A stretch of DNA of 64,000 nt, taken from positions 24,461,813 through 24,525,812 of the forward strand of contig CM031616.1 of the NCBI GenBank assembly GCA_018398815.1. The letters are read 5' to 3'. This DNA is from Conus ventricosus. Its lineage: Eukaryota > Mollusca > Gastropoda > Neogastropoda > Conidae. The notes beneath the pieces are model-generated. The model was not told the DNA's origin and ran no database searches. It saw only the letters and a program-made list of their open reading frames with translations. The position numbers were made by a program, and so were the translations under genes. Of this stretch, positions 10,301 to 20,008 are shown in pieces (the stretch's first letter is position 1; every line of letters begins with the position of its first letter).

Positions 10301-13138
10301 TGCTATGTGATATATACTGTCAAGTTGTTTTTCATATGTAGAGGTAATAAATGGGTGTTTGCCTATTTATGTTTGTAGAGAAATTGCTTAAAATATGTTT
10401 ATATGTAGTTCAGGTTTTATATGTGTGGGGTGGTAATAAATGGGTGTTGGTTTATTTATCAGACGTGGGAATTTCCGCCTTTCGGCGGAATTCCGCCTTT
10501 TTGGAGGCCTCAGAGGTCATTTTGAGATCGATGCAAATCCGTTGAGAAATTGGGGGAGGGGGGGGGGGTGTAACATTTATCAGAGCTCTTCCGCCTTAGG
10601 CGAAATCCTACGCTCGCATGGCCGTAATGCGAGGGCGAGGGGTGAAACTACGTCAGCGAATGACTCGTCAAGCAACCTACCTACTGATTCGTTCGGTCAT
10701 TTCCGTTTAACATGAGCCCTCCCGAGACAAGTACAAGAACAACGTACGACGCGGTTAACCGTATCTATCAACCAAAGGGAAATAATCCGCAGACCTTATT
10801 CGCCGCCATCTTTTTTCATAAGTTTTTGACTGGTGACAGGCGAAAATGTTTCGCACGTTAAATGAAAATGAAAAAGTGTTGGCAAGTTCCATTGATTCCT
10901 CAGTGAAAAATAAGTGGAATTGGAAATGGCTGGATGAAGTTGTGAACACAAAGATCATTATAGCTTCTGTCAGCCGTGATGTGCAACTTCGACTGGGGGA
11001 TTCTATTAAAAACACTGACCGACCTGGCTTAGCAGTGTGCACATGGTGCAACGACACTATTAAGTATGGTTCAAAGGGGAAATCAGCGCTGAAGAACCAT
11101 CTTCTTGTTGATAAACACCGCCTCAGAGTGAAAGATCGCCTTACGAATGTGACGCTTGGATCATTTGGAACTGTGTGTGGAAGAACTATTCATTAGTAGC
11201 CAGCAAATGGACAATCCTGTTCAGTATGGTCTGTCATAGTGTGTGGAAGAACTATTGACCAGCAGCCAGCAATCCTGTGTCCATGTGATCTTCATGGAGT
11301 CCTGGGACTAGTGGGAGAGGTATGTCAATACTTTATAGATATTTTGTTTCATGATTTGACACACACACATGCACACACACAGTTGCACAGAGTGACACAC
11401 ATGATTCAAACGCTCACACATGCACACTTTTGATCTTGATCATTTGGTGTCACAGATTATGATTTTTTCAATGTTAAATGACAAAAATCCTTCAGCTTCA
11501 GGGGGCTTCGCCCCCAGACCCCCACCAGGGGCGTTGCCCCTGGACCCCACTGGGGTCTTCAGCGGCCCCCAGACCCCCGCAAAAATTTTCCTCCTTTTTC
11601 ACTTTTTCTCATTCCCACCTCTGATTTATGTTTTAGATAAATTGCATAAAATGTGTTTATGGATATTTCAGGTTTTAACTTCTTCTCCATCCAGATATGG
11701 CTAGTTGGTCTGTTGAGTGTACAATGCGTAATTTTTTTTGGTGCAAAATGCGTTCTTTTATTTAATGGGCAGTGGCTGTACTGTAATGCCTTTCACATGT
11801 GGTTTATACATATATGCATGTATCTGCTTGTGTTAAAGAAAAGCAAAGGCTGCAATGACTTGACAGTTGAGTCTGTAAACATGACTTAGACTATGAATTG
11901 TTATGACTTTGCAGTATCTTCAAAGAATTTCTTAATGAAAAAGGAAGGAAATGTTTTAGAAAATAAAAGACGGAAAGAAAATTCAGTAAAGTATACATGA
12001 TGTGGCAGTGCAGCTTGAATAATGATCAGAGTGTGAACTGAAGCGAGAGAAATCTCAATATGTGTTGGGACTAATGGCCCGATAAAGATAACGTGTATTA
12101 TAAATTGTTTTTACTTGCACATCTTACCTTTTATGTACTGTTTCAGGATGGCGGCAAAATTCAACACATCGCACACTGTTCGAGACATCAGAAATTATAT
12201 TGTAGCGTATCCTTTATATTTGACTTTGTACCATGGCATATGGTAGTGCATGTTGATATTTTTCACTGAATTTGTTATAATTCTTTCTTTCTTTTTGCGT
12301 ACGCAGGTTGATACTCCTGCAGACACTGCCTGTATAGACAGGCAGTGGAGTTGTGTGTGTATGACCGTTTTTCATCCCGCCATTAAGGCAGCCATACTCC
12401 ATCTTCAGGGAAATTTGTTATAATCATGACATTGCTCATTAGTAAATTCTGTAAGGAACTATTAATGCAGATTTGCATGTGTGTTAATTTGAAAGCCCCC
12501 ACCCTGTCCTCCTCTCTCCCCCATCCTCTCTCCCTCCCCACACCCCTAACCTCCTCAACTTGACTTACAGATGGCCATTGTTCAGCTATTTTTTTTTTCA
12601 AACTGTGGATATGGTGCATTGATGCATTTAATGGATATATTATATGACTCAAACATTTGTAATGAAATCAAGCGCTTTTGGCAGTGTAATTTTGCAAGCT
12701 TTTGTGGATGTTCCTTGCCTTTTTCCAGTGTGTGCAGGCTCACAGATATGTGGGCTTGTGTTCATGTGCTGGAGTTAGGATTTCATAGATCTGCATGAGA
12801 GAGAGAGAGTGTGTGTTGTGTGTGTGCGTGCGCACATGTTTGTGTGTGTGTGTGTGTGTCCGCATGCGTACATCTCTAAACATTTTGGATATTTGGTAGA
12901 GAACATGGAAGCATTGGTACATTTTTTATGAGTATTTTGGTCTGGAAAAAAACAACAACTGCAACAGCTGTACAAACAAATTAAGTGCTCCTTGACTGTT
13001 GCCGGCTCCTGTCCGCAATACGCCAGTGCCGCCTTCATCCTGATGACCACGTTCCCCAGACAGGAGTTGACGGATGAGAACCAGACCCTGGAGGAAGCCA
13101 ACCTCTGCAATGCCGTCGTCATGCAGCATTTGACCTGA
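4150..13138 (+). CDS. NSFL1C: NSFL1 cofactor p47, C-terminal part (SEP and UBX domains), five exons
   Basis: p47 is an adaptor of the AAA ATPase p97/VCP and acts in Golgi and ER membrane fusion. Exons recognised are 4150-4262, 7178-7308, 7970-8101, 12147-12206 and about 13006-13138. The first two form the SEP domain ([19 protein letters not shown], then [17 protein letters not shown]). The third holds the linker and the first UBX strand ([11 protein letters not shown]). The fourth has [17 protein letters not shown], and the last has [19 protein letters not shown] and ends at TGA 13136-13138. The p97-contacting FPR loop is at 13052-13060. Junction phases are consistent across exons. Two defects show: one base is missing near 7277-7284, giving a false TAG at 7302-7304, and there is no AG where the last exon should start. 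The UBA-domain exons are not seen and may lie to the left of the window. Identification is by remembered family sequence and is strong. Confidence 0.93.
4295..4341. repeat. GT microsatellite
   Basis: An uninterrupted TG run just inside the intron, about 30 bp after the SEP exon donor. Confidence 0.95.
4363..4530. repeat. 42-bp minisatellite, four exact-length units
   Basis: Units start at 4363, 4405, 4447 and 4489, each 42 bp and each beginning GAT. They are diverged but share the AAAATGG core. Because 42 is divisible by three, a minus-strand frame stays open through them; this is not a gene. Confidence 0.9.
4531..5238. other. NSFL1C intron, no further feature seen
   Basis: AT-rich intronic sequence between the minisatellite and the second retroposon. 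No conserved frame. Confidence 0.6.
5248..6063 (-). mobile_element. 0.8 kb tRNA-headed retroposon, copy 2
   Basis: Same family and orientation as the copy at 2861-3709: a minus-strand tRNA-like head next to 6063 and a degenerate T-run (A-tail) at 5248-5288. It is flanked by the duplication TCCCAAACA at 5239-5247 and 6064-6072. It lacks part of the tail-proximal segment of copy 1 and differs by many substitutions, so the two are separate insertions and not a recent duplication. It lies in the NSFL1C intron, antisense to the gene. Confidence 0.85.
6073..7177. other. NSFL1C intron; short CATTG array
   Basis: Intronic sequence. The only structure seen is five exact CATTG units at 6625-6649. Confidence 0.6.
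7178..7308 (+). CDS. NSFL1C: NSFL1C exon, SEP domain second half, with one-base frame break
   Basis: The acceptor ATTGCAG ends at 7177 and the donor GTAAGT begins at 7309. The first base completes the split glycine codon, then [19 protein letters not shown] follows. After VKPKVKA, near 7277-7284, one base is missing relative to the family pattern. Unrepaired reading meets TAG at 7302-7304, whereas one extra base gives the correct phase for the next exon. Confidence 0.9.
7309..7969. other. NSFL1C intron
   Basis: AT-rich intron with canonical GT and AG ends. No other feature seen. Confidence 0.75.
7970..8101 (+). CDS. NSFL1C: NSFL1C exon, linker and first UBX strand
   Basis: The acceptor GTTGACAG ends at 7969 and the donor GTTGGT starts at 8102. 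The exon encodes a variable linker, then [12 protein letters not shown]. Ending at 8101 splits an arginine codon (AG plus G) and joins in frame to MAAKFNTSH of the next exon, with the spacing expected for a UBX domain. Reading through into the intron gives a plausible but wrong LVTDF. Confidence 0.9.
8102..10343. other. NSFL1C intron, left part
   Basis: Ordinary AT-rich intron up to the tandem repeat and hAT-like insertion. Small open frames show no conserved motif. Confidence 0.65.
10344..10459. repeat. 89-bp tandem repeat, second unit interrupted by a transposon
   Basis: Unit 1 starts GTAATAAATGGGTGTT at 10344 and unit 2 at 10433. Unit 2 breaks off at 10459 and resumes at about 11624-11678 (TTTATGTTTTAGATAAATTG onward). 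The interruption therefore postdates the duplication and marks the insertion site of the 10460-11623 element. Confidence 0.7.
10846..11196 (+). CDS. BED-type zinc finger N-terminus of a hAT-like transposase, truncated
   Basis: A 116-codon frame starting [12 protein letters not shown]. After an acidic, lysine-rich stretch comes [10 protein letters not shown], then the finger [11 protein letters not shown] with HLLVDKH closing a C-x2-C and H-x5-H pattern. This order matches N-termini of hAT-family transposases and their domesticated relatives, where the BED finger binds element DNA. The catalytic RNase-H-like domain and C-terminal dimerisation region are absent, and the frame ends at TAG shortly after the finger. 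A repeated GTGTGTGGAAGAACTATT (near 11172 and 11240) suggests a deletion or duplication at the break. It is probably a remnant carried by a non-autonomous element. Confidence 0.6.
   Translation: MFRTLNENEKVLASSIDSSVKNKWNWKWLDEVVNTKIIIASVSRDVQLRLGDSIKNTDRPGLAVCTWCNDTIKYGSKGKSALKNHLLVDKHRLRVKDRLTNVTLGSFGTVCGRTIH
11501..11541. repeat. GC-rich double stem-loop inside the hAT-like element
   Basis: GGGGGCTTCGCCCCC (11501-11515) and AGGGGCGTTGCCCCT (11527-11541) are two perfect small hairpins separated by a CCCCCA-rich spacer. They stand out sharply from the AT-rich surroundings. Confidence 0.85.
11679..12146. other. NSFL1C intron, right part
   Basis: AT-rich intron from the end of the split tandem repeat to the acceptor TTTCAG at 12146. 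No other feature seen. Confidence 0.7.
12147..12206 (+). CDS. NSFL1C: NSFL1C exon, UBX middle
   Basis: A 60-bp exon between the acceptor TGTTTCAG and the donor GTATCC. It reads [19 protein letters not shown] and ends in two bases of an alanine codon. The KFN, SHT and DIR positions are the conserved UBX core. Confidence 0.92.
12282..12411 (-). mobile_element. Headless SINE tail copy, 130 bp
   Basis: Minus-strand copy of the 3' part of the SINE at 14756-15154, from CTGAAGATGGAGTATGGCTG to the GCGTACGCA box and a GAAA-rich tail. A perfect 13-bp duplication AATTTGTTATAAT flanks it (12269-12281, 12412-12424). The tRNA head and core are absent. Confidence 0.85.
12425..13005. other. Last NSFL1C intron, right part
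   Basis: Contains a C-rich tract (about 12498-12545) and GA/GT microsatellites (about 12797-12860). No coding signal before the last exon. Confidence 0.65.
13006..13138 (+). CDS. NSFL1C: NSFL1C last exon, UBX C-terminus and stop
   Basis: It reads [20 protein letters not shown], then LTDEN, and ends NAVVMQHLT before TGA 13136-13138. The homology-based start at 13006 is preceded by GG and not AG. The nearest in-frame AG (13025-13026) would remove seven conserved-looking residues. The exact left edge is therefore uncertain; the rest is firm. Confidence 0.88.
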
Positions 13139-13657
13139 ACCACTCTTGACACGTACCTTGGTGGGACTGGTGGGTTGATTGGATGGTGCTACGACAGGAT
13201 TAGTGAGTTTGGTGGTGGTGGATGCTTAGGTGAAGGCGTTCTGTGTCTACATTTGTGTGTGTGTCTGTTTGTTGTCTTTGGTGCCACTTGCCTGACTGTA
13301 ACACTCATTTGGGCATGTTTGACAACAAAGAGAGAATCAGAACTGGCCAGAGTTATCCACCTTGGCTTGGAGGAATATGCTCCCTTGATCATGGACCGCT
13401 GAACACATCTTGAGTTCGTCTTCATTTTGCTTTTGCAAAACTTTTCTCGGGTGTTCGCTGGCTTGCTCAGAGCTTCAAGGAAAATGTGTAAGCATCAGTC
13501 TTTACCATCTTCTAGTCGGAAGTCTGTGTATGTGTGATCTCACTCACTTGGTTTTGTATGTGTGTTCAGATACTTAAGAGCATCTTTTTGGAAGTGAAAC
13601 TGTATGAGCATATGTATGTATGTATGTGTATATTTTGAGCTTGTTTGCTCGTGTATG

Positions 13658-13744
13658 ACTGGTGAGTTGATTTTAACGTGGTGACAGCCCTGATGTGGCC
13701 CTTTGCGGTCGGCTGGGCTATAAGCAACATTATCTTATCTTATC
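13658..13744 (+). mobile_element. 87-bp retroposon with TTATC tail
   Basis: Insertion ending in TTATCTTATCTTATC, flanked by a perfect 13-bp duplication TTGCTCGTGTATG at 13645-13657 and 13745-13757. The body (GACAGCCCTGATGTGGCCC onward) is the same module as the minus-strand copy at 41884-41943. It has no tRNA head. Confidence 0.85.
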
Positions 13745-13757
13745 TTGCTCGTGTATG

Positions 13758-14742
13758 GATGATCATAATAATACTCATTTGTGTATGTTTGAATGTGTTT
13801 CATGAAAATTGATGAGAAAAGCAAAAAGGACACTGCAGTAATTCTAAAATAGGAAGAATTTCGTACTTTTTAGTTTTGTTGCTGTCCTGGGGTGTTGTAC
13901 AAAAGAGGTAAATCAAAGAGAAGGAATAAACACAGAAGATGCCTGTGGATCATTTTCATTCCTTTTCTTGTTTGTTTATTTCAATGTCTGCAATCCTACC
14001 ATAGCCCCCTCAGTACAGGCAGCATCAGAAACTGGACTTACCGTCACCGCTGTGGCCTTTGTCAAGGTCACCATACAAACTTTGACCTTTGGTATATGAT
14101 TATGCTGCATAATTTGTTTAGTGAAAGAACAGATGTGGGTAGTTGATGCATGTGTATGTTGTGGAAATGGGTGCTGGTAGAGAGGTTAACAGATGAGGCA
14201 AAGGGAAGTGGAGGGATGGGGTGGATGTGAGTGGAGAAGGGGGGTATTCCTTGAGAGAATGTGGATGGAAGATGGGGTGAAAAGGAGGATGCGGAACCAG
14301 GAAAAGTTCTAAAATGTGTGTGTTGTTTGTTTGTGTCAAAAAGATCTGCGAGAAGTTGTGATTGTGTGATGATGAACTGCTATGTTGGGTAGATTTTTTG
14401 TGTTGATCATGAGTAGGGCTTGTGTTCTTTGTTTGAATTGATTTGTATATTTTGAAAATGATACATGAACTTTCTTATATAGTTTGAGACCTGTGTGTGT
14501 GTGTGTGTGTTGATCTTTTGTTGTTGTTGTTTACTGTCTTCCCCAGTTACGTGATGCACAGTTGACAAAGTTACGGGTTAATGTATGACTCTTTCGAATT
14601 ATTCGGCTGTGTGCACAATTATGATCCTGAGAAACAGACTGAATTGGTGAAAATCATATACGCAGTGGATGTATTGTATAGTAAATGCAAAAGGTGGTCT
14701 AGTGGGTGGATTGCATGTATAGCAAATTAAAAAGATTGGTTT
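13758..14742. other. NSFL1C downstream region, no gene seen
   Basis: Probably 3' UTR or flank. A purine-rich, G-rich stretch spans about 14165-14300, and a short GT run lies at about 14491-14512. Open frames here have no conserved motif. Confidence 0.5.
13925..13930 (+). promoter_or_regulatory. Candidate polyadenylation signal of NSFL1C
   Basis: AATAAA lies about 790 bp after the stop codon and is an AATAAA I noticed downstream of the stop. There is no transcript evidence, and later sites may be used. Confidence 0.25.
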
Positions 14743-14755
14743 AAGAACAGTGTCC

Positions 14756-15154
14756 GGGGGGCCGGATAGCTCAGTTGGTAGAGCGCCGGACTCGTGATCC
14801 TGGGGTTGCGGGTTCGAATTTCGGTATAGGGGGATTTTTCCCTCGGAGTTAACATTGGTTCTGACTCCATTCCCCATATAGTCCTTCGAATGAGACTATA
14901 AACCGAGGTTCCGTGTGTGAACGCACGCATGACATCTTGCACACACGTAAAATCCCATCACCAACTTTCGGAAGAGAAGGCCAGTTTGGCCGTTGGTATG
15001 GATGACACGTGACACATAGCATGCACCTTCCCCGAAGATGGAGTATGGCTGCCTTAATGGCGGGATAAAAAAGGGTCATACACACAAAACTCCACTGCCT
15101 GGCTATACAGGGAGTGTCCGCAGGAGTATCAGCCTGCGTACGCAGAAGAAGAAG
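14756..15154 (+). mobile_element. Full-length tRNA-derived SINE
   Basis: The head has an A-box TAGCTCAGTTGGTAGAGCG and a B-box in GGTTGCGGGTTCGAATTTC. A core with AATGAGACTATAAACCGAGG follows, of the type widespread in invertebrate SINEs. Next comes a tail module from GAAGATGGAGTATGGCTGC to the GCGTACGCA box and GAA repeats. A perfect 13-bp duplication AAGAACAGTGTCC flanks it at 14743-14755 and 15155-15167. It is a SINE, not a functional tRNA gene. Confidence 0.92.
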
Positions 15155-15167
15155 AAGAACAGTGTCC

Positions 15168-16432
15168 AGCAAAATAATAAACATGAAACCACATAGAAAA
15201 AAAAAATGGAGACACAAAGCTGATGTGCAAATGACATATGGAACTAACCTGCAAAAGCTTGAATGAACATTTGTGGTCGACAATTTAAGCACAAGACATC
15301 TTCGAACATGATCCATAAAATTGAGACGATTTGTTAAAGATTATATTCCAGTGCAAATGATCCAGACCATGGATGCCTGTTGCTTCTGTGTATTTCATAC
15401 TTCAGTGCAGCTGAAGATTGTCAGTTTGAGGCCCATATGATGTGATATTTAAACACATTCTGAGGTCTAATACATTCATATTCATAATGTCAGACTGTTG
15501 TCAAGGCAGGCCATAAGTGCACTTTCCTTCAACCCTAACACGTGTGTGACGTACATTATTTACATTGCGTTTCTCTCTCCACTCCCTTTTTTTAAAATCA
15601 ATTTGGCGAGTATGCTGTATGTTTGGTTTGCACCAGTGTTACATAATTTTTCTTCTGGTCAGTCAGCATTAGTTCTTTTTTTACATGTTTCACATGTTAG
15701 TCACAAGCTCAGTGTGTTTATTACCAAATGATACATGTTTGCCGTCCGCTACATCCGTTTGAAAAGAAGATTCTTTGTGGCATCCCTCCATGTTTTGTGT
15801 GTCTGTGACTTGATGGTGGTCGAGTTATTCAGATTCAGAGTGCATTGTGGAATAACCTCTGTCGCCTACGTTTACATAGTTTACATTATCATCCCTTGTG
15901 AAGTTTTGTGAGCTAGGATATCGTTTTCAACCCAACCTGTTCTTTTTCCTGTAAGCAAGTCTCCAAAACAAGCGATTAGTTTGGTTTACCGTCATCGATT
16001 TCTGCAGGATTAGATTCCCATTTTTTGGTCTCATATTGTGTGCATTTTAAGTGGCATGTCTCAGTGGTATTGTTCTCATTCCGGCGCCCATCCCTGTGCT
16101 GATTTTCATCCTTCCACAGCATCAGTGCACAGGGAGCTGTCGTTGTCAGGTCATCAACAGACAACCCACCAGACCAGATACAGCGCTGCTGCATAGTCAC
16201 CGCTTCAAGATTGATTGTAGGGTTGCTCAGGGTGAATTTTGGAATCTTTAGAGCAACATGGACAAATTGCTGAAGGAAGAACTGTTCGCCTGTCGGTTGA
16301 AAATGATGTTGTAGATGGGGGACAGTTAGCTGGGTGATGGCTCAAATCTTCCTGTTTTAACTTCCGCATTGAATGCATATCAACAGGTTTTGCACTGATG
16401 TCCGAATATTGTGATCAAATCATGGCATGGTT
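15168..16432. other. Unassigned; one diverged retroposon fragment
   Basis: No gene seen. At about 16118-16210 a stretch (CACAGGGAGCTGTCGTTGTC, then ACAACCCACCAG) is a diverged piece of the 0.85 kb retroposon found at 2861-3709. Confidence 0.5.
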
Positions 16433-16591
16433 TAGCAACATTTTAGTTGAAACGATAGCAACATTTTAGTTGAAACGATAGCAGCATTTTGGTTGAAAGA
16501 TAGCAACATTTTAGTTGAAACGATAGCAGCATTTTAGTTGAAATGATAGCAACATTTTGGTTGAAACGATAGCAACATTTCAATTGAAACC
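16433..16591. repeat. 23-bp minisatellite, about seven units
   Basis: Repeated unit AGCAACATTTTAGTTGAAACGAT with small changes, ending in a partial unit before the TCTGCCTGCAG sequence. Confidence 0.9.
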
Positions 16592-19027
16592 AAACTGTAT
16601 TATCTGCCTGCAGTCGACTTGTTGTGTGGGTGTGTTTGTTTTGTAATTAATTTTTGATTGATGAAGCAATCTGTGCAGTGACCAGTATTTGTTTTGCTTT
16701 GTCATGTTGACAAAGTGTCCCATTTTCTTTCTTAAAAGCAACTTTCTGGTTGGGAGTACATTGGCTCATTTACAATTTGTATGTAAGTGCCTTCTGTACT
16801 TTGAGCAAGTTTCCCCAAAACTTCAGAGTAATTTGCCTTTTTTTTTTTTTTTTTTTTGAAATTAAGATGCAGTATTTCTTTTGTTCTAGTTCAGACAAAT
16901 GTTAATACAGTTGCCATGAAACGAAGGGAGAGCACTGTGGTGAGATGCAGAGTTGTGTCTCTTCTTGGTGGCTGGTTTTGTCCTATATAACATTCAGGCG
17001 AACAGTGAAGCTTAATATAATGTCTATATGCTGCTATCAGAGAAGTTGGTTGTGACGTAGTTCATACAGCACAAAACTTGAACCATGTCTGGAAACGGCA
17101 TCCATTCAAGTCCAGCACAGATCAAAGACAGTACATAGCAAGTTGATACATATTACGGACAGTGTCAGTTTGAAGCCTTATTTGTACTTATTAGCGCTTC
17201 CCTCTCCTCCCCCCCCCCCCCCCCCTTTGAAACCTCATTTGGACTTATTAGCGCTTCCCTCTCCCTTCCCACCCACATCCCCCCCCCCTTTTTTTTTTTA
17301 ACAAAAAACATGATTTTTGGACAGGAGTGTATAAAAAGCAAAGATCCTATGACTTCTTAAAATGTAACACATTGACAACTGCATTGAAAAGCACTAGAAA
17401 CACATATAGTTGCGCACACACACACAAGCAACACAATTTTTCCCCAAATAGTGATTGGAATGAACATTTGAAGGATTACTTTTTGTTTTGTTTTGAGTTA
17501 GTGATTTTGACTTGACTTTAATATCTGACAAGATGTTGTACTCATGCCTTGTTTGTGTATATTTTATGAACAAGATCTGCATTGGCAAAGTTTTTGTCAA
17601 GTGCCAAGTGTACTTTTCTTTTGCAACTTTATTAACATCCGAGTCGGTTTTCGTTTTTTGCCTTGTATTTTTAAAAAAAAAGGCATAATCTGTTTGTTTT
17701 CAGTGGATGTTTTCACAGATATTGACCAGAATGACAATAGAAAAGATACGGTGTGGATTGCTGGTTGGGTGTTTTTGTATTTGTGTGTGTGTGTGTGTGC
17801 GTGCGCGCGCGAGTGCATGCACATATGAAAGAGACAAAGAGGGAGACAGACAGAGACTGAATTGTTTATTTCCGAAGGCCATTTAGAGCCCCTTAGTGAT
17901 GTGAATAATAAAACACCTACACAAAAATGCGTAAGAGTGCATGTGTGGTGTGTGTGCATCTGTGTGTGTACCGATTTAGAAAATGTTATGTGGACATGAG
18001 TCTCCATGACATTGTACTGGCACACTCATGATGATGTTAGCAGCATGTCTTTTCTGTTTCATTCCATTTGAGAATGCGGTCTGCCCAAAACAAAATTGCT
18101 GACATTTTATTGACCAACAGTTTTGGAACAGAAGTTGCAGAGCTGCAGTATTTAACTCACATCTGACGAAAAGTGAAAATTCATTGACATTTAATTGATA
18201 AGCAGGAAAGAATGATAAATGGAATAGCAGTTTTGTGTCTGGTGTGTAACTTGGGTAAGTGTGAGTTCTTTTGTTGAATATGAATCGAGGCAGATTATGA
18301 TTTGAAGGCAAAATACAATCATCAAGTGTGTGATTGTGTACGTTTGATTGTATCTATGCAAGGTATTCATGGGGAGAGTGTGTAGAGTACAAGAAATATG
18401 CCAAAGGGTTGATGTATGCTTTGCTACAAATTGTAACTGCAGATTTTGCACATGTGAAAAGACAGTTTGTATTTGCAGATTAGTTACACCCACACAAAGA
18501 GGGATTATGACATGGTCACTTGACCAGATGAATCTGTTGCACAGAATGTTGTGTGATACACAGATCAGTTCACTGCTGCAAAACAAGCTTCATTTGAAAT
18601 TAGCTCCCCCCCCCCCCCCCCCCCCTTCCTTCACTCCCTTCTTCCACATTCCTGATTCATACTGGATCTACAATAGGCAAAAATTTTGTGCCCAGTCCTG
18701 ATGTAGCGAACATGTGAATGCGTGTGCTTTTGTGTGAGAAAGGGCTCTGTAAGTCACAGACTTCAAGACACCGTCATGAGGAAAGGTATGACATTCAGTT
18801 TTCTGCCTTTTAGTTTTGTTGGATTATCTCACCTGCCTTTCCCTGCTCCTCTATCTTCTGCCCTTTTTTTTTCTTTGCCCTGTTCCAGTAAAGATGCCAG
18901 GGACTTTTTTTTTTTTTTCAGTACAAAGGGCAACCCCCACCCACCACCACTATCACCAACCCCCATCCCAAGTGCCTTATGCGAGTTACATGCGAATATT
19001 TCTTTCCTGTTATTTTGCAATCTGGCT

Positions 19028-19064
<37 letters not shown>

Positions 19065-19349
19065 TTTTTCATCCACTGCTTTTCTCTTTTGTGGCCCATG
19101 GCACAGTCCCTTGTTCAAAGTAGTCTTTTAAGTTTTTGGTTTTTTTCTCTGGTCACAATTTATAACATCCCAGCTTTTCTGATGAAATCTGGCAACTAGG
19201 TTGTGAGGGTGTGCACATTGGTTAGAGTGGATTCTGGGAGTCCATTTGGCTGGCTGGCTGCCCCTATGGCATTTTATAAAGCATGTTTTCCTCCAGTGTG
19301 ACGATTGCCTAGAAAAGGCCTTACGTGGTTGGCTGGGCTATGACGATAA
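16592..19349. other. Unassigned region rich in homopolymers
   Basis: No gene recognised. It holds T-runs (about 16838-16857), a 57-bp direct repeat with C-runs (17172-17300), a GT/GC microsatellite (about 17784-17812), a C22 run at 18606-18627 and an A30 run at about 19033-19062. It may include distal 3' UTR of NSFL1C. Confidence 0.5.
17172..17300. repeat. 57-bp direct repeat with C-runs
   Basis: GGACTTATTAGCGCTTCCCT occurs in the second unit and a near-identical stretch in the first, each followed by a C-run. Period about 57 bp. Confidence 0.8.
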
Positions 19350-19436
19350 TCTGTTCATCACAGCAGACGTCTACTGCTAGTGAATCTGAATATTTCTGTG
19401 TGGTGGTGGTGGTGGTTCAGGTGGTGGTGGTGTGCT

Positions 19437-19475
<39 letters not shown>

Positions 19476-19598
19476 TAATCTGTATCCACACTTATCATCT
19501 GTTCACCACTGTATACGCCTATTGTTATTGAATATGTGCTAAGATTTCTGTGTGGTGGTGATGGTGGTTCAGGTGGTGATGGTGGTGGTGGTGTGATT

Positions 19599-19635
<37 letters not shown>

Positions 19636-19640
19636 GTAAT
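19350..19640. repeat. 162-bp direct repeat with GGT and GT microsatellites
   Basis: ATTTCTGTGTGGTGGTG occurs at 19392 and 19554, each time followed by GGTGGTTCAGGTGG, more GGT steps and a GT run. The block was duplicated in tandem and the microsatellite lengths then drifted. Confidence 0.8.
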
Positions 19641-19783
19641 GATTAAACACAATGTTTATTTGATTCCGTTACAAGACATTTCAACGCTACTGCCAGAAAT
19701 GGAATCCATGTTTACTTTTTGTTAAGTTTAAGACAAGAATACTGTTGTTAGACGTGCAACAGGTAATTTGACAGTATTGTTTT

Positions 19784-20008
19784 CTGTTCATCAGTAAATT
19801 GATAGAATATGCTGTCAGTGTTTTCTCTCTTCAATCTCGAGCGATATGCTATTGTCATGAGATCTGTGCCAGTCAGTGCATTTATTTTGTTTTCTTTCAG
19901 TGAATTGATAGAATATGGTGTCAGTGTTTTCTCTCTTCAATCTCGAGCAGATATGCTATTGTCATGAGATCTATGCCAGTCAGTGCATTTATTTTGTTTT
20001 CTATCAGT
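19784..20008. repeat. 106-bp tandem duplication, two units
   Basis: Units start near 19792 (CAGTAAATTGATAGAATATG) and 19898 (CAGTGAATTGATAGAATATG), differing at a handful of bases. No coding content. Confidence 0.9.

Larger units (their letters stand above)
10460..11623 (+). mobile_element. hAT-like DNA transposon, internally shortened
   Basis: The ends are inverted repeats: CAGACGTGGGAAT at 10460 and, on the other strand from 11623, CAGAGGTGGGAAT. This is the CAG-x-GGTGGG type common in hAT elements. ATTTAT flanks both sides (10454-10459 and 11624-11629), a 6-bp match where most hATs give 8 bp. The interior is GC- and CpG-rich compared with the host intron and holds a BED-finger frame but no catalytic transposase core. 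The 89-bp host repeat split by it gives independent support for both boundaries. Confidence 0.75.

Noticed and set aside
14756..14835. tRNA gene
   Set aside because: Pol III boxes are present, but the head continues into a SINE body with tail and target duplications, and the acceptor stem does not close. The same holds for the heads at 40666 and 54019.
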